Part shown: positions 26,493-35,146 of the stretch, piece after piece | Numbering within the stretch: the stretch's first letter is position 1 | Layout of the letters: every line of letters begins with the position of its first letter | Source of the DNA: Aquipuribacter nitratireducens | Lineage (GTDB): Bacteria; Actinomycetota; Actinomycetes; Actinomycetales; JBBAYJ01 | Length of the DNA stretch: 64,000 nt | Direction of reading: 5' to 3' | NCBI RefSeq assembly: GCF_037860835.1 | Contig: NZ_JBBEOG010000001.1 | Location: 1-64,000, forward strand | The notes under the pieces: generated by a model | The model's input: only the letters and a program-made list of their open reading frames with translations | Databases searched by the model: none | What the model was told of the DNA's origin: nothing | Made by a program: the position numbers and the translations under genes

Positions 26493-27443
26493 AACAGGGT
26501 GGAGCGTCACGGTGAGCGCCCCGACGGCGACGGGCACGACGTGTGCCATCACGCGCCGGTACCCCTCGGCGGAGGGGTGGAAGCGGTCCTCGCTGAAGAG
26601 CACGGACGGGTCGGCGCGCAGGTCGTCGGCGAGGACGGCCCGCAGGTCGACCGGGTGCCCGCCGGCGTTGAGCACCGCGGCGGCCTGCGCGGTGGCGAGC
26701 TGCCGGGACCAGCGCCCGCCGAGCGCGCGCAGGGGCTGGGCGACCTGCGTGATCGTCCCCAGGTCCGGGGTCGTGCCGACGACGACGTGCGTGCCGAGCG
26801 CGACGAGGCGGGCGACCGTCGCGCGCAGCAGGGCCGCCGCCTGGCCGGCGGGGACCCGGCGCTGGACGTCGTTGCCGCCGACGATGACGAGGACGACGTC
26901 CGGGCGGGCGACACGCTCGAGCAGCCGGTCGGTCTGTCCCTCGAGCTCCGCCGACACCGCGCCCGACCGCGTGGAGACCGTGAGCTCGACCTGCCGTCCG
27001 AGCGCGGCCGCGACCCCGGTGGCGAGCAGCACCCCGGGGGTGCCGGCGGGGGAGTCCGCTCCCACCCCGGCCGCCGCGGAGTCGCCGAGGACCCCGACGA
27101 GCACCGGGTCGTCCTCGAACAGGCCGTCGTCCGGGACGCGCCCGGCGAGGTCGTAGCGCCCGTCGAGCGCGTGGGCGGCGGGCATCCGCGGCTCGATCCA
27201 CCGCTTCGCCATGCGCGCTTCTGCCACCAGCACGCCGACGCCGGTCACGCCGAGCAGGGTGAGGCCACCGCCGCCGAGGGCGACGGTCCGCGTGAGCCGG
27301 CGCAGGCCGGGCCGGGCGGTGCCCATGCCGGCCGGTATCGGCTCCACGAGCACCGGACGTGAGCGGACGGCGGGCAGGACCACTCGTGAGGACCAGCCGC
27401 TGACCAGCGCGTTCACGGCCTTCGCGGCCTCGTCGGCGTTCAC
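26478..27443 (-). CDS. Membrane-anchored SGNH/GDSL hydrolase
   Basis: A 321-residue esterase-like protein. One membrane helix (about 53-76) anchors the protein; the catalytic fold starts at about 113 with VLGDSAAAG (Ser122). The oxyanion Gly/Asn block is GGNDV and the Asp-His pair is DRFHPSAEGY. All active-site blocks are intact. Substrate unknown; lipids or acylated glycans are typical. GTG 27443 overlaps the upstream MBL gene stop by 4 bases. Confidence 0.9.
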   Translation of the reverse strand: MNADEAAKAVNALVSGWSSRVVLPAVRSRPVLVEPIPAGMGTARPGLRRLTRTVALGGGGLTLLGVTGVGVLVAEARMAKRWIEPRMPAAHALDGRYDLAGRVPDDGLFEDDPVLVGVLGDSAAAGVGADSPAGTPGVLLATGVAAALGRQVELTVSTRSGAVSAELEGQTDRLLERVARPDVVLVIVGGNDVQRRVPAGQAAALLRATVARLVALGTHVVVGTTPDLGTITQVAQPLRALGGRWSRQLATAQAAAVLNAGGHPVDLRAVLADDLRADPSVLFSEDRFHPSAEGYRRVMAHVVPVAVGALTVTLHPVVTGG

Positions 27444-28192
27444 GCGGCCGCCTCGCGTGCGGCGCGACGCTCGTGGCGGTGCAGGCGCCGCTCCTGGCGG
27501 CGGACCCTCGCGCGGACCCGCTCGCGGGCGCGGTCCCGGATCTCCGGACCGTGCGTGAAGGCCGCGACGGTGTAGTCGAGATCGGTGAGGGCGTGGACCG
27601 TGCGCAGCGACAGCGGGTAGTCGTGGCAGACGACGGGGGACAGCCCGGCGAGGCGGCCGGCGACGTGGACGAGGACGTCGCCGGTGATGAGCACCCCGGA
27701 CGGTTCGTGCAGCAGCGAGACGTGGCCGGGGGTGTGGCCGGGGGTGTGGACGACGCGGAGGCCCCCGGCGACGTCGAGGACCTCGCCGTCGTGCAGCTCG
27801 ACGTCGACCCGGACCGGGTCGTACGTCGCCTGCGTCCAGCGCTCCAACCAGCGCGCGAGCCGGTAGCGCCGGTCGCTTCCGGGGGAGCGGCCCGTCTCGA
27901 GCACACCCGCGTCGGCGGTGTGCGCATGCACCTGCGCGCCCTGCGCCGCCCAGCCCGCCGCGCCGCCGGCGTGGTCGGCGTGCGCGTGGGTGAGGAGGAG
28001 GCGGCGGACGTCCTGCGGGGCCTTCCGCATGGCCGCGAGACCCGCGGTGAGCGCGGGGACGCTCGTGGCGTAGCCGGCGTCGACGAGGGTGACCGAGCCG
28101 TCCGGCTCGGCGAAGGCGTAGGAGTTGACGAGGTCGAAGCGCGCCGTCGGCAGGCGCCACACGCCCTGCCCGACCTCGACCGCCCCGCTCAC
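27440..28192 (-). CDS. Metallo-beta-lactamase-fold hydrolase
   Basis: A 250-residue metal-dependent hydrolase. The signature THAHADHAGG binds the two metals, with further ligands at TPGHTPGHVS and ITGDVLVH. The glyoxalase II / lactonase-like group fits best; substrate unknown. I chose GTG 28192 because the fold begins at VEVGQGVWRLP; ATG 28255 would add 21 residues of unconserved sequence. It is divergent from the cystathionine beta-synthase gene. Confidence 0.87.
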   Translation of the reverse strand: MSGAVEVGQGVWRLPTARFDLVNSYAFAEPDGSVTLVDAGYATSVPALTAGLAAMRKAPQDVRRLLLTHAHADHAGGAAGWAAQGAQVHAHTADAGVLETGRSPGSDRRYRLARWLERWTQATYDPVRVDVELHDGEVLDVAGGLRVVHTPGHTPGHVSLLHEPSGVLITGDVLVHVAGRLAGLSPVVCHDYPLSLRTVHALTDLDYTVAAFTHGPEIRDRARERVRARVRRQERRLHRHERRAAREAAA

Positions 28193-28303
28193 CGTCCCAG
28201 CGTAAGGAGCGCCCCGGACACGTGCCGCCGGAACGGCGCGGGAGCGGAGGGGCATCGGTGTCCGACCCGGTGGCGTCGGGGCGTGTCCGGGGCCTCTGCC
28301 ACG

Positions 28304-29716
28304 ATGGGGCCCGTGCGCTACGCCAGCTCGGTCGTCGACCTCGTCGGCGGGACCCCGCTCGTCCGTCTCAACCGCGTCACGCACGGGCTGTGGGAGGGGG
28401 CCGCGCACGGTGACGGCCCGCTCGTCCTCGCGAAGGTCGAGTACCTCAACCCCGGCGGCAGCGTGAAGGACCGGATCGCGCTCAAGATGGTCCTCGCCGC
28501 GGAGGAGTCCGGGGCCCTGCAGCCCGGCGGCACGATCGTCGAGCCGACGAGCGGCAACACGGGCGTCGGGCTCGCGCTCGTCGCCCAGCAGCGCGGCTAC
28601 CGCTGCGTCTTCGTGTGCCCGGACAAGGTGAGCGAGGACAAGCGCAACGTCCTGCGCGCGTACGGCGCCGAGGTCGTCGTGTGCCCGACGGCGGTCGAGC
28701 CGAGCCACCCCGACTCCTACTACTCGGTCTCCGACCGGCTCGCGCGGGAGCTGCCCGGCGGCTGGAAGCCCGACCAGTACTCCAACCCGGCCGGTCCGGC
28801 GAGCCACTACGAGACGACGGGCCCGGAGATCTGGGACGACACCGAGGGGCGCATCACCCACTTCGTGTGCGGCGTCGGCACCGGTGGCACCATCACCGGC
28901 ACCGGGCGCTACCTCAAGGAGCAGTCCGGCGGCGCGGTGCAGGTTGTCGGCGTCGACCCGGAGGGGTCGGTGTACTCCGGCGGGACGGGACGGCCGTACC
29001 TCGTCGAGGGCGTCGGTGAGGACTTCTGGCCGACGGCGTACGACCCGTCCGTGCCCGACGAGATCGTCGCGGTCTCCGACGGCGACTCCTTCCACATGAC
29101 CCGGCGGCTGGCGCGCGAGGAGGGCCTGCTCGTCGGCGGCTCGTGCGGGATGGCGGCGGTCGGCGCGCTCCGCGTCGCCCAGCGCCTCGCCGAGGAGGGG
29201 CACCCGGACGCCGTCGTCGTCGTCCTGCTGCCCGACAGCGGCCGCGGCTACCTGTCCAAGATCTTCGACGACCGGTGGATGGCGTCCTACGGCTTCCTCG
29301 GCGGCGGGAACGGCGACCGGACCGCGGCCGACGTGCTGCGGGCGAAGGCCGGCGACCTGCCGGCGCTCGTCCACACCCACCCGAACGAGACGGTCCGCGA
29401 CGCGATCGAGATCCTGCGGGAGTACGGCGTCTCGCAGATGCCCGTCGTCAAGGCCGAGCCGCCGGTCACCTCCGGCGAGGTCGCGGGCGCGGTCAGCGAG
29501 GAGCACCTGCTCGAGCGGGTCTTCACCGGTCGCGCGTCGCTCGCGGACCCCGTCGAGAAGCACATGGACTCCCCGCTCCCGCTCATCGGCGCCGGGGAGT
29601 CCCTCGACGCGCTGCGGGAGGCGCTCACCCTCGCCGACGCCGTCCTCGTCGTCGGCGACGGCAAGCCCGAGGGCGTGCTCACGCGCCTCGACCTGCTCGG
29701 CTTCCTCGCCCGGTGA
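28304..29716 (+). CDS. Cystathionine beta-synthase
   Basis: A 470-residue PLP enzyme. The catalytic domain carries Lys55 in GGSVKDR, the substrate loop TSGNTG and the PLP-phosphate loop GTGGTITG. Two CBS domains follow (about 340-470; e.g. DAIEILREYGVSQMPVV), so this is cystathionine beta-synthase rather than plain cysteine synthase. No haem domain is present. It would condense serine with homocysteine; the matching cystathionine gamma-lyase-type enzyme is at 38447. The stop overlaps the following PHP gene by 4 bases. GTG 28313 is an alternative start. Confidence 0.93.
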   Translation: MGPVRYASSVVDLVGGTPLVRLNRVTHGLWEGAAHGDGPLVLAKVEYLNPGGSVKDRIALKMVLAAEESGALQPGGTIVEPTSGNTGVGLALVAQQRGYRCVFVCPDKVSEDKRNVLRAYGAEVVVCPTAVEPSHPDSYYSVSDRLARELPGGWKPDQYSNPAGPASHYETTGPEIWDDTEGRITHFVCGVGTGGTITGTGRYLKEQSGGAVQVVGVDPEGSVYSGGTGRPYLVEGVGEDFWPTAYDPSVPDEIVAVSDGDSFHMTRRLAREEGLLVGGSCGMAAVGALRVAQRLAEEGHPDAVVVVLLPDSGRGYLSKIFDDRWMASYGFLGGGNGDRTAADVLRAKAGDLPALVHTHPNETVRDAIEILREYGVSQMPVVKAEPPVTSGEVAGAVSEEHLLERVFTGRASLADPVEKHMDSPLPLIGAGESLDALREALTLADAVLVVGDGKPEGVLTRLDLLGFLAR

Positions 29717-30984
29717 CGGACGGTCCGACCGCATCGGCGGGCGCGCTCCTCCTGCGGCCGGCCTCGCGCGGGGAGGAGCCGCGTGCCGGTGCCTCGCGCG
29801 CGAGCGGCCTCCTCGCGACGGCGCACGCCGACCTCGTGCGCGGCACGACCCTCCTGCACGCCGACCTCCACAACCACACCGACCTGTCCGACGGCGCCGG
29901 GCACGCCGACGACGCCTTCGCGTGCATGCGCGCCGCGGGCCTCGACGCGGCGGCGCTCACCGACCACGCCGGATTCGCGGACGCGGGCGCGCTCGCCCGC
30001 GTCCGCGAGGTCGTGCCGTGGGCGGGCATGCCCGTGAAGACGATCGAGCAGGCGGACTTCCTCCGCGCGACCGAGATCGCGGACGCCTTCGACGACCCGG
30101 GCGGCTTCACCGCCGTCCGCGGGTTCGAGTGGACGACCCCGCACCTGGGGCACGTCAACGTGTGGTTCTCCGAGGACTGGCTGCCCCCGGACGACCGCGT
30201 CGGGATCGCGGGGCTCCACGACTGGCTGCTCGGGTCGCGCTCCGGCGACGACGCCCTGTTCGGGCTCAACCACCCCGGTCGCGAGCCGCTGCGCTTCGAC
30301 GGCTTCCGCCACGAGCCCCGACTCACCGACCGCATGGTGAGCATCGAGGTCTTCAACCGCGACGACGACTACCTGTTCGAGGGCTACCGGCTCGGGCAGG
30401 CGAGCCCGCTGCTGGAGTGCCTCGACGCCGGCTGGCGGCCCGGTCTGCTCGGGGTGTCCGACGAGCACGGCCGCCGCTGGGGCTTCGAGCCCGGCCGCGG
30501 CCGCGCCGGGCTGTGGGTGCGCTCGTGGGACCGCGGGGGGCTGCGGGAGGCGCTGCTCGCGCGGCGCTTCTTCGCCACGCGGGAGCCGGGGCTCCGGCTG
30601 GACTGCGTCGTCGCCGCCGGTGACGGTGCGGGGCGGGCGGCTCGCATGGGCGGCACGCTCGCGGTCCCGGCCGGTACCCGCGAGCTCGCGGTGACCATCG
30701 ACTGCGAGGTGCCGCCGGACGTCGCGACCGACCGGCTCGAGGTCCAGGTCCTCACCCGCGGCATCACCGTCCCGACGGTGCTGGCGACCGCCCCGCTCCG
30801 CTCCGGTGAGGTGGGCGAGGTCACCGTCGGGCTCCAGGGCGACTGGGACGCCGAGGAGGTGCCGTGGCTCGTCGTCCGCGTCGCCGACCCCACGATGCGG
30901 AACCTGCAGCCCGGCCCCGCCGGCCACCCGGCGAACAACCGCGCGCTCGCCTACGCCAGCCCCGTGCAGCTCGTCGCCGCCTGA
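29713..30984 (+). CDS. CehA/McbA-like PHP-fold metallohydrolase
   Basis: A 423-residue PHP-superfamily phosphoesterase-like protein. The metal-binding motif LLHADLHNHTDLSDG lies near residue 54; further ligand positions lie in ALTDHAG, GLNHPG and GVSDEHGRRWGF. The C-terminal 110 residues look like a separate beta-rich domain. GTG 29713 overlaps the cystathionine beta-synthase stop (GTGA), so the two genes are translated together, but no metabolic link is obvious. Substrate unknown. Confidence 0.82.
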   Translation: MTDGPTASAGALLLRPASRGEEPRAGASRASGLLATAHADLVRGTTLLHADLHNHTDLSDGAGHADDAFACMRAAGLDAAALTDHAGFADAGALARVREVVPWAGMPVKTIEQADFLRATEIADAFDDPGGFTAVRGFEWTTPHLGHVNVWFSEDWLPPDDRVGIAGLHDWLLGSRSGDDALFGLNHPGREPLRFDGFRHEPRLTDRMVSIEVFNRDDDYLFEGYRLGQASPLLECLDAGWRPGLLGVSDEHGRRWGFEPGRGRAGLWVRSWDRGGLREALLARRFFATREPGLRLDCVVAAGDGAGRAARMGGTLAVPAGTRELAVTIDCEVPPDVATDRLEVQVLTRGITVPTVLATAPLRSGEVGEVTVGLQGDWDAEEVPWLVVRVADPTMRNLQPGPAGHPANNRALAYASPVQLVAA

Positions 30985-31007
30985 CAGACCGCGCCGAGGT
31001 GCGGGTC

Positions 31008-31045
31008 ATCCTCAGCAGGCTGATGATCGGGAGGTCGTCGACCTC
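31008..31045 (+). promoter_or_regulatory. Two stacked hairpins in the heliorhodopsin leader
   Basis: Hairpin 1 is ATCcTCAGC-AG-GCTGAtGAT (31008-31027, one mismatch). Hairpin 2 is GAGGTC-GTC-GACCTC (31031-31045), directly touching the ribosome-binding site GGGAGG (31046-31051). Neither has a T-run. No -10 box is recognisable in the 71-base gap after the PHP gene, so these could be attenuator, operator or RNA-level control elements. Confidence 0.45.
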
Positions 31046-31055
31046 GGGAGGACCC

Positions 31056-31874
31056 ATGACCGCCGACCACGTCACCGAGAGCCCCGCGGGGGCGGAGGCG
31101 GGCCACGACCCGTCCGGCTCCACCGGCTCGCTGCGCGGGCTGCGGCGCGACAACCTCGTCGCGGCCGCGCTGCACGCCGTCCAGGCGGTCGTCGTGCTCG
31201 TGCTCGCCACCGACTTCACGCTGCCCGTCACGGCGTCCTACCTCGCGGGGCCGCCGGGGTCCGGGCGGTACGAGACCGTCACGCTCTTCGACTCGCCGCT
31301 CGCGCTCGGGGTGGCGCTGTTCCTCGTGCTGTCGGCGTTCTTCCACGTCCTCGTGTCCCTGCCGGGCGTGCACGAGCGGTACCTGCGCGGGCTCGTCGAC
31401 CACCACAACTACTACCGGTGGGTCGAGTACTCCCTGTCGGCGTCGGTCATGGTCGTGCTCATCGCCCAGCTGACGGGGATCGCGGACGCCGCGGCGCTGA
31501 TCGGGCTGTTCGCCGTCAACGCGTCGATGATCCTGTTCGGCTGGCTGCAGGAGCGCTACGAGGAGCCGGGGAACGGCCGCTGGCTGCCGTTCGTCATGGG
31601 CAGCGCCGTCGGGATCGTGCCGTGGCTCGCGATCCTGCTGTACGTCGTGGCGCCCGGCTCGGAGTCCGGCGCCGCACCTCCGGACTTCGTCTACGCGATC
31701 ATCGTGTCGCTGTTCGTCTTCTTCAACGTCTTCGCCGTCGTCCAGGCCCTGCAGTACGCCCGCGTCGGCCCGTGGCGGCGCTACGTCGTGGGGGAGCGGA
31801 CGTACATCGTCCTGAGTCTGACGGCGAAGTCGGCGCTCGCGTGGCAGGTGTTCGGCGGGACGCTCGCGGGCTGA
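31056..31874 (+). CDS. Heliorhodopsin
   Basis: A 272-residue seven-helix retinal protein. Helices lie at about 34-53, 82-101, 119-141, 144-163, 178-199, 210-235 and 248-270. The diagnostic third helix reads NYYRWVEYSLSASVM, with Glu124 at the counterion position; the seventh carries Lys258 (LSLTAKSALAWQVFGG) for the retinal Schiff base, with Ser254 one turn before. His40 and His97 match the conserved histidines of the family. Heliorhodopsins insert with the N-terminus inside and are long-photocycle light sensors or modulators rather than ion pumps, with exceptions. ATG 31056 follows GGGAGG. No retinal-forming gene (blh/brp, crtY) is in the window, so chromophore must come from elsewhere. Confidence 0.95.
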   Translation: MTADHVTESPAGAEAGHDPSGSTGSLRGLRRDNLVAAALHAVQAVVVLVLATDFTLPVTASYLAGPPGSGRYETVTLFDSPLALGVALFLVLSAFFHVLVSLPGVHERYLRGLVDHHNYYRWVEYSLSASVMVVLIAQLTGIADAAALIGLFAVNASMILFGWLQERYEEPGNGRWLPFVMGSAVGIVPWLAILLYVVAPGSESGAAPPDFVYAIIVSLFVFFNVFAVVQALQYARVGPWRRYVVGERTYIVLSLTAKSALAWQVFGGTLAG

Positions 31875-31916
31875 GCCCGCGCGGCCGGGCCGCACGCGGC
31901 GCGGCAGACTCCGGTC

Positions 31917-32999
31917 GTGACCGAGCCCGTCGTCCAGGCCCCCGCCCGACCGGAGGCGCCGGGCGCGCACCCCGCGCAGGGGTGGACGCTGCTGATGCTC
32001 GGGATCACGCTGTTCGTCGTCAACGCCGGCGTGTCCCGGCTCGCGCTCACCAACGGCGCCGACCCCGTCCCGCTCGCCGCCGTCCGGATCGCGGGGACGG
32101 CGTTCGTGCTCCTCGTCGCGCTGCTCGTGACCGGGCGCGGCGCGCGGCTGCGGCTGTCGTGGCGGGAGCTGCCGCTGCTCGTCGGGTACGGCCTCGGCGG
32201 GGTCGCGCTCGTGCAGGTCAGCTACTTCGTCGCCATCCAGCGGCTGCCGATCGGGCTCGCGCTGCTCCTGGAGTACCTCGCGCCGCTGCTCGTCGCGCTC
32301 GCGGCCCGGTTCCTCCTCCGCGAGCGGGTGAGCGCGCTGCTGTGGCCGGCGCTCGCGCTGTCGCTCGGCGGGCTCGCCCTCGCCCTCGGGCTCGGCGGCG
32401 ACGTGTCGCTCGACCCGGTCGGTGTGGGCGCCGGGCTCGTCGCGGCGGCGTCGTTCGCGACGTACTTCCTCCTCGGCGAGCGCATCGTCCGCACGCGCGA
32501 CGCCCTGTCGACGACGTTCTGGGGCTTCGCGATCCCCGGCGTCCTCGTGCTCGCGGTCGTGCCGTGGACGAGCCTGCCCGGCTGGACGACGCACCCGGTC
32601 GAGCTGCCCGCGGCGATCGGCTCGGGCGAGGTCGCGCTCGCGCTCGTCGTCGCGTGGGTCGTCGTGCTCGGCACCCTGTCGCCGTTCGCGGCGGAGACCG
32701 CGGCGCTGCGGTGGATCCCGGCGACGGTCGTCACCGTCGTCGCGACCCTCGAGCCCGTCGGCGCCGCGGTCCTCGCGTGGTGGTGGTTCGACGAGTCGCT
32801 GACGACCCTGCAGGTCGTCGGCTTCGTCCTCGTGCTCGCGGGCGTCGTGCTCGCGCTGTTCTCGCGTGCGGCCCCAGCGCCGCGATCGCGGCGTCCCGTG
32901 TCCGAAGCAGCGTCTACGTTTTCGTCTACACCGCGCGTATCCTCGGCTCATGGAGACGAAGGGCGCGACGACGATCCGGGTGCGCCGCGACGTCCGTGA
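31917..32999 (+). CDS. EamA/DMT family transporter
   Basis: A 360-residue permease with ten predicted helices in two repeated EamA halves. Substrates of the family are metabolites such as amino acids; none can be assigned. It begins 42 bp after the heliorhodopsin stop on the same strand, so the two may be co-transcribed. The last helix ends near residue 320; the remaining 40 residues are unrelated Ser/Arg/Pro sequence read out of frame into the antitoxin promoter and the first 50 bases of its gene. Confidence 0.88.
   Translation: MTEPVVQAPARPEAPGAHPAQGWTLLMLGITLFVVNAGVSRLALTNGADPVPLAAVRIAGTAFVLLVALLVTGRGARLRLSWRELPLLVGYGLGGVALVQVSYFVAIQRLPIGLALLLEYLAPLLVALAARFLLRERVSALLWPALALSLGGLALALGLGGDVSLDPVGVGAGLVAAASFATYFLLGERIVRTRDALSTTFWGFAIPGVLVLAVVPWTSLPGWTTHPVELPAAIGSGEVALALVVAWVVVLGTLSPFAAETAALRWIPATVVTVVATLEPVGAAVLAWWWFDESLTTLQVVGFVLVLAGVVLALFSRAAPAPRSRRPVSEAASTFSSTPRVSSAHGDEGRDDDPGAPRRP
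32911..32943 (+). promoter_or_regulatory. Promoter and direct repeats of the pemK-type module
   Basis: CGTCTAC is repeated at 32911-32917 and 32923-32929, 12 bases apart, a good spacing for a ribbon-helix-helix antitoxin. TATCCT (32938-32943) is a -10 box ending 6 bases before ATG 32950, so the transcript is probably leaderless. The GTCTAC half-site also resembles the vapBC inverted repeat GTCTA/TAGAC. Confidence 0.45.
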
Positions 33000-33228
33000 T
33001 CGGCTCAACCACCTGAAGGACGCTCGTCAGATGTCGTTGAACGAGCTCCTCACCGCGGCCTTGGACAGACTCGAGGAGGCGGACTTCTGGCGTCGTCAAC
33101 GGGAGGCCCATGCCGCCGTTCTCGCCGACCCCGAGCTGCGCGAGCGCGCCGAAGCGGAGCGGTCGATCTGGGACGGCGTCGTGACCGACGGTCTCGACCT
33201 GGTCGACGACGACGAGCGGACACCCTGA
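32950..33228 (+). CDS. Type II antitoxin, ribbon-helix-helix type
   Basis: A 92-residue antitoxin. The N-terminus TTIRVRRDVRDRLNHL and MSLNELLTAALDRL form a ribbon-helix-helix DNA-binding domain; the acidic C-terminus would wrap the toxin. It lies directly before the PemK-type toxin, whose GTG follows the antitoxin stop with no gap. Its start lies within the 3' end of the EamA gene. Confidence 0.87.
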   Translation: METKGATTIRVRRDVRDRLNHLKDARQMSLNELLTAALDRLEEADFWRRQREAHAAVLADPELRERAEAERSIWDGVVTDGLDLVDDDERTP

Positions 33229-33585
33229 GTGCCACGAGCGGGGGTCGGGCTTCCGCGACGTGGCGACATCTGGCACCTCGACCTGGGCACGCCCATCGGT
33301 CACGAAGCAGGCGCCCGACGCTTCGCCCTCGTCGTCAGCGTCGACGCCCAGAACCGCTTCGGCCTGGCCGCAATCTGCCCGATCACGACGACGGCACTGG
33401 GCTACCCCAGTCACGTCGAGATCGACAAGGGCACCGCGGGCATGTCGGCGATCTGCTACGTGCAGGTCGAGCAGCTCCGCACGGTGTCGACCGACCGGTT
33501 CGAGACCTTCAAGGGCGTCCTGGACCCGGTGCGGATGAACGACGTGGAGCAGATCATGCGTTGGGTGCTGGGTCTCGGCCGCTGA
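33229..33585 (+). CDS. PemK/MazF-type endoribonuclease toxin
   Basis: A 118-residue toxin with the MazF fold. The N-terminal RRGDIWHLDL and the strand RRFALVVSVD are family hallmarks, as is the later ICYVQVEQLRTVS. MazF-type toxins cleave mRNA, tRNA or rRNA at short sequences. Start GTG 33229 is immediately after the antitoxin TGA. The pair is complete and looks functional. Confidence 0.9.
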   Translation: MPRAGVGLPRRGDIWHLDLGTPIGHEAGARRFALVVSVDAQNRFGLAAICPITTTALGYPSHVEIDKGTAGMSAICYVQVEQLRTVSTDRFETFKGVLDPVRMNDVEQIMRWVLGLGR

Positions 33586-33617
33586 CAGCTGCCGACAGCT
33601 CGCCTCGCCCCTCGACC

Positions 33618-34310
33618 TCAGCCCTCCGGCAGCTGCGCCCGCGCGACCCCCTGACCGTGGGCGGCCATGTCGTAGCCGACCTGGCAGAACCCGTGGTTGC
33701 AGTACCCGTGCGGGTTCTTCTGGAGGTACTGCTGGTGGTAGTCCTCGGCGTAGAAGAACTCGCCCGCGTCGGTGGCCGGGAGGATCTCCGTCGAGATCTG
33801 CCCGTACCCCTCCGCCTGCAGCGCTCGCTGGTAGCGCTCGCGGGAGTCGCGGGCGGCGGCGAGCTGCGCGTCGGTCGTCGTGAAGATCGCCGACCGGTAC
33901 TGCGTACCGACGTCGTTGCCCTGCCGGTTCGGGGTCGTCGGGTCGTGGTTCTCCCAGAACTCCTTGAGGAGCCGTTCGAGCGGGACGACGGCGGGGTCGA
34001 ACACGACGAGGGCGGTCTCCGTGTGGCCGGTGCGCCCGGTCGTCGTCTCCTCGTACGTCGGGTTCGGCGTGTAGCCGCCCATGTAGCCGACGGCCGTCGT
34101 GTGGACGCCGTCGAGGCGCCAGAAGATCCGCTCCGCGCCCCAGAAGCAGCCCATCGCGACGTACAGGACCTCGTGACCCTCCGGCCACGGCGGGGTCATG
34201 GGCGTGCCCTTGACGAGGTGCCGGCCGGGCACCGTGACGGGCGTCGCCCGCCCGGGCAGGGCCTGGTCGCGCGTGACGGGGGTGGTGGTCTTCCGGGTGC
34301 CGAACAGCAT
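33618..34310 (-). CDS. msrA: Peptide-methionine (S)-S-oxide reductase MsrA
   Basis: A 230-residue repair enzyme that reduces methionine S-sulfoxide in proteins. The catalytic Cys55 is in GCFWGAE; resolving cysteines are in the tail [12 protein letters not shown]. The N-terminal 40 residues are an extension also common in actinobacterial MsrA. ATG 34310 gives the expected length; the longer frame reads Arg/Pro shadow sequence of the divergent gene. Confidence 0.96.
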   Translation of the reverse strand: MLFGTRKTTTPVTRDQALPGRATPVTVPGRHLVKGTPMTPPWPEGHEVLYVAMGCFWGAERIFWRLDGVHTTAVGYMGGYTPNPTYEETTTGRTGHTETALVVFDPAVVPLERLLKEFWENHDPTTPNRQGNDVGTQYRSAIFTTTDAQLAAARDSRERYQRALQAEGYGQISTEILPATDAGEFFYAEDYHQQYLQKNPHGYCNHGFCQVGYDMAAHGQGVARAQLPEG

Positions 34311-34423
34311 GCGTCCTCCACGGTCGCGGTGCGGGTGTCTCGCTGCCACCGTGCACAACCGGTCGCGGGCCGCGGACGTTCCCGACCTCGGGTTCCGTCC
34401 CGCCCGTGTGGTGGGATGACGGG

Positions 34424-35146
34424 ATGGCGGAGCCGAGGGGGCCGGGGGCGGCGTGGGTGGTCGTCCCGGCGCTCGCCTGCGCTGTCGTCGTCGCCCTCGC
34501 CGTCCTCGTCGGTCCGGTCCCGCTCTCGGGCGACAGCCCGCTCGACCGGCTCCGGCCGGCACCGGTCGCCGGTGAGGCGCCCGACGAGGAGCCCGCGGCG
34601 GACGCCGTCGGTGCCGACGCGCTCGAGGCGCCGCCGACGGACGGGATCCCCGTCGAGGTCGTCGTCGGGCTCCTCGTCACCATCGTCTGCCTCGCCCTGC
34701 TCGCGCGCGCCGTGCTGCGCGCCGCCCGCCGCCCCGCCGACGACGACGAGGAGGCGCCGGACGCCGCCGACGAGACCGTCGACGCGCTCGACGACGCGGC
34801 CGTCGCCGAGGCGGCCCGGCAGGGGCTCCTGCGCCTGCACGACGTGCCGCCGGACCGGGCGGCGGACGTCGTCGTCGCGTGCTGGGTGGAGCTCGAGCTC
34901 GCCGCCGGTGCCGCGGGCGCGGCCAGACGGTGGACCGACACCCCGACGGACTTCGCCGACCGGCTCGCCGCGGCCGCGCCCGGCCTCGACCGCCCGGCGC
35001 TCGACGGACTGCGACGCACGTACAGCCGGGTCCGCTTCGGCGGGCCGGGGTCACCGGAGCGGCACGTGACCCGCGAGGAGGTCGACGAGGCCCGGGTCGC
35101 TCTCTCGGGGCTCCTCGGGGCCCTCGGCACGGGACGACGCACGTGA
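34424..35146 (+). CDS. DUF4129 domain membrane protein
   Basis: A 240-residue protein with two membrane helices (about 12-33 and 78-100) and a C-terminal helical domain of the DUF4129 type, containing [24 protein letters not shown] and TPTDFADRL. It opens a five-gene operon in which each gene except one overlaps its neighbour by 4 bases. DUF4129 proteins regularly accompany MoxR ATPases and DUF58 proteins and may help assemble or protect envelope complexes; the function is not established. Confidence 0.85.
   Translation: MAEPRGPGAAWVVVPALACAVVVALAVLVGPVPLSGDSPLDRLRPAPVAGEAPDEEPAADAVGADALEAPPTDGIPVEVVVGLLVTIVCLALLARAVLRAARRPADDDEEAPDAADETVDALDDAAVAEAARQGLLRLHDVPPDRAADVVVACWVELELAAGAAGAARRWTDTPTDFADRLAAAAPGLDRPALDGLRRTYSRVRFGGPGSPERHVTREEVDEARVALSGLLGALGTGRRT

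Noticed and set aside
27473-28303. Upstream extension of the cystathionine beta-synthase frame (over 270 codons)
   Set aside because: This part is antisense to the metallo-beta-lactamase-fold gene and lacks any PLP-enzyme or haem-domain motif.
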